Source: Ovis canadensis (lineage: Eukaryota; Chordata; Mammalia; Artiodactyla; Bovidae). Taken from it: DNA of 64,000 nt. How positions within the stretch are numbered: the first letter of the stretch is position 1; each line of letters opens with the position of its first letter. The translations under genes and the position numbers were made by a program. The stretch is taken from NCBI RefSeq assembly GCF_042477335.2, contig NC_091263.1, forward strand, positions 66,334,501 to 66,398,500, given 5' to 3'. Below, one piece after another: positions 43,324-52,841 of this stretch. A model generated the notes under the pieces. That model searched no databases. It saw only the letters and a list, made by a program, of their open reading frames with translations, and was not told where the DNA came from.

Positions 43324-44930
43324 CCTTTCTGTAATTCCTGTATTCTCTCCATTGTTCCATAGGGGACCTTTTGAATCCTGATTCCATTCTCTTTGCTTTA
43401 TTTATCCTTTCTATATCTGTAACTTTGATATGTTCTTTCTTTATTTTTATTTGACTAGATTAATATTCAGCTAGAGAATTTCAAGATCAGGTCCTGAAGT
43501 GAAGTGAAGTATTTCCAAAAGAGACCTTGTTTCTATTTTCTGCTATAGTTTGTGTGCAAAATTGTAATTAAAATATTTTACATCTTACTACTCTAAAGAC
43601 ACAGCTAGTTTCCTTCAAACGGTAGTTAATGATTACTGATTGAAGTTAGTTTATAAGGTTTTTTTTATTATGACAAAGTATAGATTCTGACTTATAAATG
43701 ACTCACATATAAAACAGTTACAGCCTCTCTCTCATCCTTCACCCCACCCCCACCCCACATAGGTTGAGACTGTCATGAAAAAACTTAAAAAGCTTTTACA
43801 GAAGATTATACTATATTCTTAAAAAGGAAAAAAAAGGAAAAATTTAGGGGAGATTGGGGATAGGTGATGAGTAGAGAGACCCTTAAGAAAAAGTTTGCTT
43901 CATTAAAGTTGTTGTTATTAAATTGTCTGAAATTCTCAGATATCATTTTGCTGTCTGTCTGAAATTCTACGATATCTTTTTTTTTCTGCTGTTAAACTGT
44001 CTGAAGTTCTGAGATATTTAGATTATAACCCATTTTCTCTTTTAGGAATAGAAACACACAGGAAGATTCTAGACAGCTCTCGATTGTTTTCTTATAGGTA
44101 GAACATATTGGAGAAATGTGTATTCAGATCCTTCATCCATTTTAAATTAGGTTATTTGTTTTTAATCCATGAACTTTAAGAGTTCTTTATATATTCTAGA
44201 TACAAATCCTTTGTCAGATATATTTGTTATAGTGTGGCAGTATTAGCACTGAACCAGGGGTCAAAAGACAAGAGTTTAGGTCCCAACTCTATCACAAAAG
44301 AGTTCTGAAGTCTGGGGCAACTCAGTGAACCTTTTTATTTACAGAATCAGGGTGCTGATCATACCTATCTCACAGGGTTGTTGTGAGAATTAAGAGATAA
44401 GTGAATGGGGAAGGCTCCCTTTAAAATGCTAGTGGGATACTGCCTAGTGGTCCAAGTAAAACTATAATCTTGGTGGATGTGGAATTGGTGGTGTTTCGGT
44501 GTTTTCAGTGGGATTTGCATCGCCTCTAAAAGCTTCATTTTACCATATATATGGTAAATTGGCTGTGAAACGATGAAATCATAGACTCATTAAACTACTG
44601 TGAGGCCCGGAATAATTGTCTTCTTTGAGGTCACATACCACAAAGCTGAGTTAGGACTTGAACTTTAATTTCTAGCATTCTTTTTACTATGTTCAGCTTA
44701 ATAGCACAGCTCCTTCTGAATCTTCTTTGCACATAGCATTGTGATAAGTGCTGGGGGTGATTTGGGTGTGTGTGGTGTGTTTGTGTGTAGATACATGCTT
44801 TTATTTTTTGAGCGGGTAACACTGAAAGTGGATTGGCTGGTTTGGAAGGTAGGTGTATATTTAACCTTTAAAGAAATTGCCCTGCAAATGGCTTCCTCAT
44901 TACCTTCTTTTCTAGATTCCATATATATGT
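43324..44930. other. AT-rich DNA with L1 and MIR relics
   Basis: An antisense L1 piece lies at about 44100-44228 ('tttaagagttctttatatat'). An antisense MIR lies at about 44232-44420 ('ctatctcacagggttgttgt'). No exon is recognised. Confidence 0.5.
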
Positions 44931-45027
44931 GTTCAGTTCAGTTCAGTTGCTCGGTCGTGTCCAACTCTTTGCAACGCTATGGACTGCCACACACCAGGCC
45001 TCCCTGTCCATCACCAACTCCCAGAGT

Positions 45028-46680
45028 TTACCCAAACTCTTCCATTGAGTCAGTGATGCCATCCGACCATCTTATCCTCTGTTGTCCCCTTCTCCCACCT
45101 TCAATCTTTCCCAGCGTCAGGGTCTTTACAAATGAGACAGCTCTTTGCATCAGGTGGCCAAAGTATTGGAGTTTCAGCTTCAGCATCAGTCCTTCCAATG
45201 AACACTCAGGACTGATCTCCTTTAGGATGGACTGGTTGGATTTCCTTGCAGTCCAAGGGACTCTCAAGAGTCTTCTCCAACACCACAGTAAAAAAGCATC
45301 AATTCTTGGGTGCTCAGCTTTCTTTATAGTCCAACGCTCACATCCATACATGACTACTGGAAAAACCATAGCCTTGACTAGATGGAACTTTGTTGGCAAA
45401 GCAATGTCTCTGTTTCTTAATATGCTGTCTAGGTTGGTCATAACTTTCCTTCCAAGAAGTAAGCGTCTTTTAATTTCATGGCTACAGTCACCATCTGGAG
45501 TGATTTTGGAGCCCAAGAAAGCAAAGTCAGTCACTGTTTCCATTGTTTCCCCATCTATTTGCCATGAAGTGATGGGACTGGATGCCATGATCTTAGTTTT
45601 CTGAATGTTGAGCTTTAAGCCAACTTTTTCACTCTCCTCTTTCACTTTCATCAAGAGGCATTGTAGTTCCTCTTCACTTTCTGCCACAAGGGTGGTGTCA
45701 TCTGCATATCTGAGGTTATTGATATTTCTCCTGGCAATCTTGATTCCAGCTTGTGCTTCCTCCAGCCCAGCGTTTCTCATGATGTACTCTGCACAGAAGT
45801 TAAATAAGCAGGGTGACAATATACAGCCTTGACGTACTCCTTCTTCTATTTGGAACCAGTCTGTTGTTCCATGTCCAGTTCTAACTGTTGGTTCCTGACC
45901 TGCATACAGGTTTCTCCAGAGGCAGGTCAAGTGATCTGGTATTCCTACCTCTTGAAGAATTTTCCACAGTTTGTTGTGGTCCACACAGTCAAAGGCTTTG
46001 GTATGGTCAATAAAGCAGAAATCGATGTTGCTTTCAAGGAACTCTCTTGCTTTTTTGATGATCCAGTGGATGTTGGCAATTTGATCTCTGGTTCCTCTGC
46101 CTTTTCTAAAACCAGCTTGAACATCTGGAAGTTCATGGTTCACATATTGCTGAACCCTGGCTTGGAGAACGTTGAGCATTACTATACTAGTGTGTGAGAT
46201 GAGTGCTATTGTGAAGTAGTTTGAGCATTCTTTGGCATTGCCTTTCTTTGGAATTGGAATGAAAACTGACCTTTTCCAGTCCTGTGGCCACTGCTGACTT
46301 TTCCAAATTTGCTGGCATATTGAGTGCAGCACTTTCACAGCATCATCTTTCAGGATTTGAAATAGCTCAACTGGAATTCCATGACCTCCATTAGCTTTGT
46401 TGGTAGTGATGCTTTCTAAGGCCCACTTGACTTCACATTCCAGGATGTCTGGCTCTAGGTGAGTGATCACACCATCATGATTATCTTGGTCGTGAAGATC
46501 TTTGTACAGTTCTTCTGTGTATTCTCGCCACCTCTTCTTAATATTTTCTGCTTCTGTTAGGTCCCTACCATTTTTGTCCTTTCTTGAGCCCCTCTTTGCC
46601 TGAGATGTTCCCTTGGTAGCTCTAATTTTCTTGAGATCTCTAGCCTTTTCCATTCTATTGTTTCCTCTATTTCTTTGCAC
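45028..46680 (-). pseudogene. BovB ORF2 reverse transcriptase, 550-codon open frame
   Basis: This is the longest open frame in the window. Its order is: linker (LTEAENIKKRWREYTEELYK at about residues 41-60), fingers (PQDWKRSVFIPIPKKGNAKE, 132-151), QAGFRKGRGTRDQIANIHW (188-206), motif A AFDCVDH (229-235), motif B GVRQGCILSPCLFN (281-294), YADD motif C (325-328), then the thumb and the MYGCERWTIKKAE region (444-456). All RT catalytic boxes are present, but the endonuclease half is in other frames upstream and the carboxy end runs out in the tail region. The Met used is internal. It has the sequence of an RTE-type RT that drives BovB and Bov-SINE retroposition; this copy should be inactive. Confidence 0.92.
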
Positions 46681-46913
46681 TGATCACCAAGGAAGGCTTT
46701 CTTATCTCTCCTCGCTATTCTTTGGAACTCTGCATTCATATGCGTATATCTTTCCTTTTCTCCTTTGCCTTTAGCTTCTCTTCTTTTCTCAGCTATTTGT
46801 AAGGCCTCCTCAGACAGCCATTTTGCTTTTTTGCATTTCTTTTTCTTGAAGATAGTCTTGATCCCTGTATCCTGTACAATGTCACAAACCTCCATCTGTA
46901 GTTCATCAGGCAC
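46557..46913 (-). pseudogene. BovB ORF2 linker, frameshifted
   Basis: The frame reads MPDELQMEVCDIVQDTGIKT then KKCKKAKWLSEEALQIAEKR. It overlaps the start of the RT frame in another register, showing one indel near 46650. Confidence 0.85.
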
Positions 46914-47221
46914 TCTATCAGATCTATTCCCTTAAATCTATTTCTCACTTTCACTGTATAATCATAAGGGATTTGATTTAGGTCATACCTGAATGGTCTA
47001 GTGGTTTTCCCTACTTTCTTCAATCTAAGTCTGAATTTGGCAATAAGGAGTTCATGACCTGAGCCACAGTCAGCTCCCAGTCTTGCTTTTGCTGACTGTA
47101 TAGAGCTTTTCCATCTTTGGCTGCAAAGAATATAATCAGTCTGATTTCAGTGTTGACCATCTGGTGATGTCCATGTGTAAAGTCTTTTCTTGTGTTGTTG
47201 GAAAAGGGTGTTTGCTGTGAC

Positions 47222-47358
47222 CACTAGACCATTCAGGTATGACCTAAATCAAACCCCTTATGATTATACAGTGGAAGTGAGATAGATTTAAGGGACTAAA
47301 TCTGATAGAGTGCCTGATGAACTTTGGACGGAGGTTTGTGAGATTGTACAGGATACAG
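47222..47358 (+). repeat. Inverted duplicate segment inside BovB
   Basis: The plus-strand segment runs from 'ccactagaccattcaggtat' to 'gagattgtacaggatacag'. It corresponds to the complement of about 46870-47009 and splits the upstream endonuclease sequence between the 'agcaaacaccc' and 'agagaacgca' positions. The two arms could pair across a loop of about 210 bp. Confidence 0.85.
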
Positions 47359-47381
47359 TGCGTTCTCTTGGTAAAACTCTA

Positions 47382-47925
47382 TTAGTCTTGTTCTGCTTCA
47401 TTCCGTACGCCAAGGCCAAATTTGCCTGTTACCCCAGGTGTTTCTTGACTTTCTATTTTTGTATTCCAGTCCCCTATAATGAAACGGACATCTCTTTTGG
47501 GTGTTAGTTCTAAAAGGTCTTGTAGGTCTTCATAGAACCATTCAGCTTCTTCAGTGTTACTGGTTGGGGTATAGACTTGGATTACTGTGATATTGAATGG
47601 TTTGCCTTGGAAATGAACAGACATCATTCTGTCGTTTTTGAGATTGCATCCAAGTACTGCATTTTGGACTCTTGTTGACCATGATGGCTACTCCATTTCT
47701 TCTAAGGGATTCCTGCCCGCAGTAGATATAATGGTCATCTGAGTTAAATTCACCCATTCCAGTCCATTTTAGTTTGCTGATTCCTAGAATGTCAACGTTC
47801 ACTCTTGCCATCTCCTGTTTGACCACTTCCAATTTGCCTTGATTCATGGACCTAACATTCCAGGTTCCTATGCAGTATTGCTCTTTACAGCATTGGACTT
47901 TACTTCCATCACCAGTCACATCCAC
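47382..47925 (-). pseudogene. BovB AP-like endonuclease remnant
   Basis: Two overlapping frames: 47557-47925 (GTWNVRSMNQGKLEVVKQEM, GISKLKWTGMGEFNSDDHYI) and 47382-47627 (VIQVYTPTSNTEEAEWFYED, FIIGDWNTKIESQETPGVTG). They represent the amino-terminal endonuclease that nicks target DNA. The usual Glu before LKWTG is Lys here, and a frameshift lies near 47640. It is inactive. Confidence 0.88.
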
Positions 47926-48585
47926 AACTGGGTATTGTTTTTCTTTGGCTCCATCCCTTCATTCTTTCTGGAGTTATTTCTCCACTGATGTCTAGTAGCA
48001 TATTGGGCACCTACCTACCTGGGGAGTTCCTCTTTCAGTATCCTATCGTTTTGCCTTTTCATCCTGTTCATGGGGTTCTCAAGGCAAGAATACTGAAGTG
48101 GTTTGCCATTTCCTTCTCTAGTGGACCACATTTTGTCAGACTTTTCCACCATGACCCGTCGGTCTTGGGTGGCTCCACACAGCATGGCTTAGTTTCATTG
48201 AGTTAGACAAGGCTGTGGTCCTAGTGTGATTAGATTGACTAGTTTTCTGTGATTATGGTTTCAGTGTGTCTGCCCTCTGATGCCCTCTCGCAACACCTAC
48301 CGTCTTACTTGGTTTTCTCTTACCTTGGATGTGGGGTATCTCTTCTCAGCTGCTATAGCAAAGCGTAGCCACTGCTCCTTACCTTGGACTAGGGATATCT
48401 CCTCATGGCCACCCCTCCTGACCTTGAGGAGGAGGAGTAGCTCCTCTTGGCCCTCCTGCGCCCGCATAGCCACTGCTCCTTGGACGTGGGGTTGCTCCTC
48501 TTCGCTGCCGCCACTGACCTCGGGTGTGGGGTAGCTCCTCCCGGTAGCAGCCTAGCACTCTTGGCCCTATTCCATCATAGAGCCT

Positions 48586-48805
48586 GGACTTCCCCGGTGG
48601 CTCAGATGGTAAAGTGTTTACCTACAATGCGGAAGACCCAGGTTCAATCCCCGGGTCGGGCAGATCTCCTGGAGAAAGAAATGGCAACCCACTCCAGTAT
48701 TCTTGCATGGAAAACCCCATGGACGGAGGAGCCTGGTAGGCTCCAGTCCATGGGGTCACAAAGAGTCAGCCACGACTGAGCGACTTCACCCTCACCTTCA
48801 CTAAT
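48586..48805 (+). mobile_element. Bov-tA SINE abutting the BovB 5' end
   Basis: The head 'ggacttccccggtggctcag', 'caatgcggaagacccaggtt', and a tail 'gtcagccacgactgagcgac' followed by a 'cttcaccctcaccttcac' end. Confidence 0.92.
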
Positions 48806-48999
48806 CATAAAGTCAGCTGATGTTGCTCCTAGGTTTTCAGATCAGGTGTTCATGCAGGGGAACTTAGAAAAGACAACTGTTTTATTGTTTTTAAATGAAG
48901 TGACAACACAGGTCCCTATATACATTTTTTCCCTTTAATTAATGAATGGCTTGGATCTTTTTAGTAAAATTAGAGACTTTCTTGTTATTGAATGACAAT

Positions 49000-49501
49000 T
49001 TTGTCAGGTAAAGGATCTTCACTTCAGTTGCTCAGTCATGTCCAACTTTTGCGACCCCATGAGCTGCAGCACGCCAGGCCTCCCTGTCCAACACCAACTC
49101 CTGGAGCCCACCCAAATAGTCTTCCCTGTAGCTTAAATAGTAAAGAATCTTTCTGCAGTACAGGAGAAGGCGATGGCACTCCACTCCAGTGCCCTTGCCT
49201 GGAAAATCCCATGGACAGAGGAGCCTGGTAGGCTTCAGTCCATGGCGTCGCTAAGAGTCGCACATGACTGAAGTGTGGCGTCGCGAAGAGTCGGGCACGA
49301 CTGAAGTGACTTAGCAGCAGCAGCGGTACAGGAGACCTGGGTTTGATCCCTAGGTCGGGAAGATCCTCTGGAGAAGGGAATGGCAATCCCCAGTATTCTT
49401 GCCAGGAGAATCCCATGGACAGAGTAGCCTTGTTGGCTACAGTCTGTGGGATCACAAAGAGAACACGGCTGAGAGACTAACGCTACGCTTTGTCAGGTAA
49501 A
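49000..49501 (+). mobile_element. Composite BovB-antisense / Bov-tA insertion with nested Bov-A
   Basis: A perfect 13-bp repeat, tttgtcaggtaaa, at 49000-49012 and 49489-49501 encloses three parts. Bases 49013-49114 are antisense BovB 3' end ('ttgctcagtcatgtccaact'). A sense Bov-tA follows from about 49115 ('agtcttccctgtagcttaaa') to 49488. A Bov-A monomer of about 165 bp (about 49162-49325) sits inside the Bov-tA between gtacagga repeats. The outer duplication implies the BovB piece and Bov-tA arrived in one event, with the Bov-A later. Confidence 0.85.
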
Positions 49502-49672
49502 AAGGGCTGTGTTCATACGTAATAGAGACGGTCACCAATTACGACAGTTAGTGTTAAAAACAGACCAGTAAATCGATTGAGAGGTGAGTTGTTGGAACAA
49601 GAAATAACGACTTTAATCAGAAAGCTAGCAGACCAAAAAGATGGCAGACTAACATCTCAAAAAACTACCTTC

Positions 49673-49957
49673 TGGGCTTCCCTGGTTGCTCAGTGGTAAA
49701 GAATTCGCTGGCCAAGGCAGGAGACATGGGTTTGATCCCTGATCCGGCAAGACCCCATATGCCCTGGAGCAACGAAGCCTGTGCCGCACAGCTACTGAAG
49801 CCCCGGCTCCCTAAAGCCTGTACTCTGCAGCAAGAGAAGCCACCACAAGGAGAAGCCTGGGCACTGCAAACGGAGATTAACCCCCACTCGCCTCAACTAG
49901 AGAAAAGCCTGCACAGCAACAAAGACCCACCACAGCCAAAGATAAATAAAATTACAT
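49673..49957 (+). mobile_element. CHR-1-type SINE (long form) within the LTR
   Basis: The head 'gggcttccctggttgctcag', 'ggtttgatccctgatccggc', 'gcagcaagagaagccaccac', and the end 'agccaaagataaataaaatt'. Confidence 0.92.
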
Positions 49958-50026
49958 ATTGAAAAACCCATCTTCCCTCAGTCTGAATTTGGACTCCTTT
50001 TGTATACAGGAGAGGGAGGGGCCGTC

Positions 50027-50280
50027 TGGGCACTGACCAATGGCTGAGCAGAACCACTAAGGTTGTTGGTTGATGGTCGCTCGCTAACGGTTGCTTGCTT
50101 GGGGGAGGAGCCCACTGGGCACTGACCAATGGCTGAGGAGAACCACTACTGGTCGCTGGTTGACAGTTGCTCACCAACGGTTGCTTGCTTGGGGGAGGTG
50201 CTCATTGTGGCACCAACCAATGGCTGAGCAGGACCACTAACGGTTGCTGGTTGGCAGTTGCTCCCTAACGGCTGCTCCAG
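50027..50280. repeat. Three ~90-bp tandem repeats with CCAAT boxes
   Basis: The block 'gcactgaccaatggctgag ... ggttgcttgcttgggggagg' recurs with spacing of 89 and 91 bp between CCAAT boxes, and the third unit is more diverged. It is likely an LTR enhancer array. Confidence 0.9.
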
Positions 50281-50300
50281 CAGCTATCAATGTGTGCACT

Positions 50301-50775
50301 GGCCTTGATGCCTCTATACTCTGAGCAGAAAGATGGGACACCAGAAAGTGACCAGGACCTCTAGCCCTCAGTGGAGCTAGGCTTGCAGATGGTGGAGACC
50401 TCGGTGGCCTTGCAGAGGCAGTTGACATGCCCATTAGTGGGATCACTGAGGTGGCTGGTTCAGCCTGCGACTGGCCTCACTCCTCAGCTGGTGACTGATG
50501 AGGTAGCCTGGGAGCTGTTGTCCCCAGAGTGGGCAGGCCTGGTGAGCTAGTTGTGGCCACATGCAGGAGAGGTGCTGCAGAGCTGCCCCTGCCCCTGCCC
50601 TGCCTTAATGGAGCGGGATCTGGCCGTGGCGATGGAGGAAGGGCCCCTCGCACTTCAGGTTCGTGCTGGGGAGGCCGCTATTACTGGATACATGGTATTT
50701 ATGTGGGCTGCTTGGTTTGTAAAGAATCTCTGCTATATGGTAATTTCAGATTTCATGCATCGAACTTTTTTTTTC
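50301..50775. other. Moderately GC-rich unique stretch
   Basis: It may include the 5' end of the LTR, whose limit is unclear. No gene is recognised. Confidence 0.4.
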
Positions 50776-51150
50776 AGTTGAGGTTTATATTTAATTTTTT
50801 TATTATAGCTGATTTATAATGTGTTTGCTTTCAGTGTACAGCAAAGTAATTTAGTTACACATATATATTCTTTTTCATATTCTTTTCCATCATGGTTTAG
50901 ACAGAATATTGAATATAGTTCCCTGTGCTGTACAGCAGAATCTTGGTGTTTATCTGTTTTATATGTAGTAGTTTGTATCTGCTAATCTCAAACTCCTGAT
51001 TCCTCCCTCACCTTCTTTCCCTTTGGTAACCATAAATTTGTTTTCAATGTGAGTCTGTTTCTGTTTTGTGAAGTTCATTTGTGTCATATTTTAGATTCCA
51101 CATATAAGTGATATCAGTTACTGTTCTTTTTGTGGAGAAATACCAGGATA
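50776..51150 (-). mobile_element. L1 antisense 3' region
   Basis: 'tatagctgatttataatgtg', 'gtacagcaaagtaatttagt', 'gttccctgtgctgtacagca' and 'attccacatataagtgatat' are ordered L1 antisense landmarks. Confidence 0.88.
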
Positions 51151-51295
51151 CTTTATTTTCTTGAAATCAGCTTTTTTGTTGTTGTTGTTCTAAGATTGTT
51201 TTGTTTAAAACCAATGAAATGGAATTGTTAGATTTTTAAGGGTCTTATTTTTGAAATGTTGGTTATATTATTCAATCTAATTCAGTAAGTGGTTT

Positions 51296-51415
51296 TATTT
51301 TTTGTTTGACTGTGCCACTCAGCTTACAGAATCTGTCTCCTGACCTGACCTGACCTGGTGGTGAAAGCCCAGAATTCTAACCACAAGGCCAAGAGTGAAT
51401 TTATATGTTCTAGGT
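51296..51415 (-). mobile_element. Degenerate CHR-type SINE fragment
   Basis: 'tttgtttgactgtgccactc' through 'attctaaccacaaggccaag' resembles an old antisense CHR copy. It contains a short ctgac tandem at about 51341-51356. Confidence 0.4.
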
Positions 51416-51444
51416 TCAGTTTAGGTTCTTTGGGTATAAGACTG

Positions 51445-51632
51445 TGTGAGTCAGATGGTAAAGAATCTTCCTGCAATGCGGGAGACCTGGGTGTGATCCC
51501 TGGGTTGGGAAGATCCCCTGGTGAAGGGAATGACAACCCACTCCAGTATTGTTTCTTGGACAGTCCCATGGACAGAGGAGCCTGGCAGGCAAAGAGTCAA
51601 ACCCAACTGTGTAACTAACACTTTGACCTTCA
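51445..51632 (+). mobile_element. Bov-tA SINE, 5'-truncated
   Basis: 'agtcagatggtaaagaatct', 'caatgcgggagacctgggtg' and the BovB tail 'aaagagtcaaacccaactgt' (with a short deletion). Confidence 0.88.
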
Positions 51633-51786
51633 AGTGCTGCCTTAAGAAGTCCAAATATTTAGTGTACTTGTCAGTTTTTTGGATGGTTTTTGAATTCTGT
51701 TTTTTAATTAAACCTGTAACTTGGAGATAATTGTCAATTCATATAAGGTTGTAAGAAAACAATACAGAGAAATCTTTTGTACCCTT

Positions 51787-52841
51787 TGCCCTAGTCAGTC
51801 AGTCAGTCAGTCAGTCAGTCAGTTCAATTGCTCAGTCGTGTCCAACTCTTTGCGACCCCATGGATTGCAGCATGCCAGGCCTGCCTGTCCATCACCAGCT
51901 CCCGGAGTTCACTCAAACTCACGTCCATCGAGTCCGTGATGCCATCCAGCCATCTCATCCTCTGTCGTCCCCTTCTTCTCCTGACCCCAATCCCTCCCAG
52001 CATCAGAGTCTTTTCCAATGAGTCAACTCTTCGCATGTCATGGCCAAAGTACTGGAGTTTCAGCTTTAGCATCATTCTTTACAAAGAACACCCAGGACTG
52101 ATCTCCTTTAGAATGGACTGGTTGGATCTCCTTGCAATCCAAGGGACTCTCAAGAGTCTTCTCCAACACCACAGTTCAAAAGCATCAATTCTTCGGCGCT
52201 CAGCTTTCTTCACAGTCCAACTCTTACATCCATGCATGACCACTGGAAAAACCATAGCCTTGACTAGATGGAATTTCATGGCTGTGATCACCATCTGCAG
52301 TGATTTTGGAACCCCCCAGAATAAACTCTGACACTGTTTCCGCTGTTTCCCCATCTATTTCCCATGAAGTGATGCGACTAGATGCCGTGATCTTCGTTTT
52401 CCGAATGTTGAGCTTTAAGCCAACTTTTTCACCCTCCTCTTTGACTTGCATCAAGAGGCTTTTTAGTTCGTCTTCACTTTCTGCCATAAGGGTGGTGTCA
52501 TTTTTCCTGGCAATCTTGATTCCAGCTTGTGCTTCTTCCAGCCCAGCATTTCTGATGATATGCTCTGCATAGAAGTTAAATAAGCAGGGTGACAATATAC
52601 AGCCTTGACGTATTCCTTTTCCTGTTTGGAACCAGTCTGTTGTTCCATGTCCAGTTCTAACTGTTGCTTCCTAACCTAGATATAGGTTTCTCAAGAGGCA
52701 GGTCCGGTGGTCTGGTATTCCCATCTCTTTCAGAATTTTCCACAGTTCATTGTGATCCACACAGTCAAAGGCTTTGGCATAAAAAATTAAAGCAGAAATC
52801 GATGTTTTTCTGAAACTCTCTTGCTTTTTTGATGCCCTAGT
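51787..52841 (-). mobile_element. BovB 3' part with 9-bp TSD and expanded tail
   Basis: A perfect tgccctagt repeat at 51787-51795 and 52833-52841 bounds the element. The 3' tail is an expanded CAGT array (about six units from 51796), in keeping with the short tandem tails of RTE elements. RT sequence ends near the QKxxIDFxF region before motif A. Two internal deletions, at about 52270 (thumb region) and about 52500 (just after the YADD codons), break the frame. Confidence 0.95.

Larger units (their letters stand above)
44931..48585 (-). mobile_element. Nearly full-length BovB with internal inverted duplicate
   Basis: The antisense RTE tail (gttcagttcagttcagttgc) starts at 44931. RT, linker and endonuclease follow, then at about 47990-48585 a GC-rich 5' UTR with imperfect repeats of the 'gtggggtagctcctcc' type. 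At about 3.65 kb it is the most complete copy in the window. A segment of about 137 bp at 47222-47358 runs in the opposite orientation and duplicates the endonuclease-linker junction also present at about 46870-47009. Frameshifts disable it. Confidence 0.93.
49505..50300 (-). mobile_element. Probable endogenous retrovirus LTR (antisense)
   Basis: On the minus strand there are three roughly 90-bp tandem U3 repeats, each with a CCAAT/ATTGG element (50037-50041, 50126-50130, 50217-50221). A TATA-like TATACAAAAGG lies near 49995-50005 and ATTAAA at 49612-49617, followed by a U5-like region. The order U3 repeats, TATA, polyA signal is that of a retroviral LTR. A CHR-1 SINE sits in the R/U5 part. 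No internal viral genes adjoin it, and the exact ends and any target duplication are not resolved. Confidence 0.6.

Noticed and set aside
45028..46680. Host protein-coding gene from the 550-codon frame
   Set aside because: The sequence is RTE-type reverse transcriptase collinear with BovB and flanked by BovB endonuclease and tail sequence.
44915..48570. 'attccat' as a target duplication for the near full-length BovB
   Set aside because: The left copy is not adjacent to the element end, and a 7-mer in AT-rich DNA is not convincing.
51788..51822. CRISPR-like or other direct-repeat array
   Set aside because: The units are 4 bp and uninterrupted: a microsatellite at a BovB 3' end.
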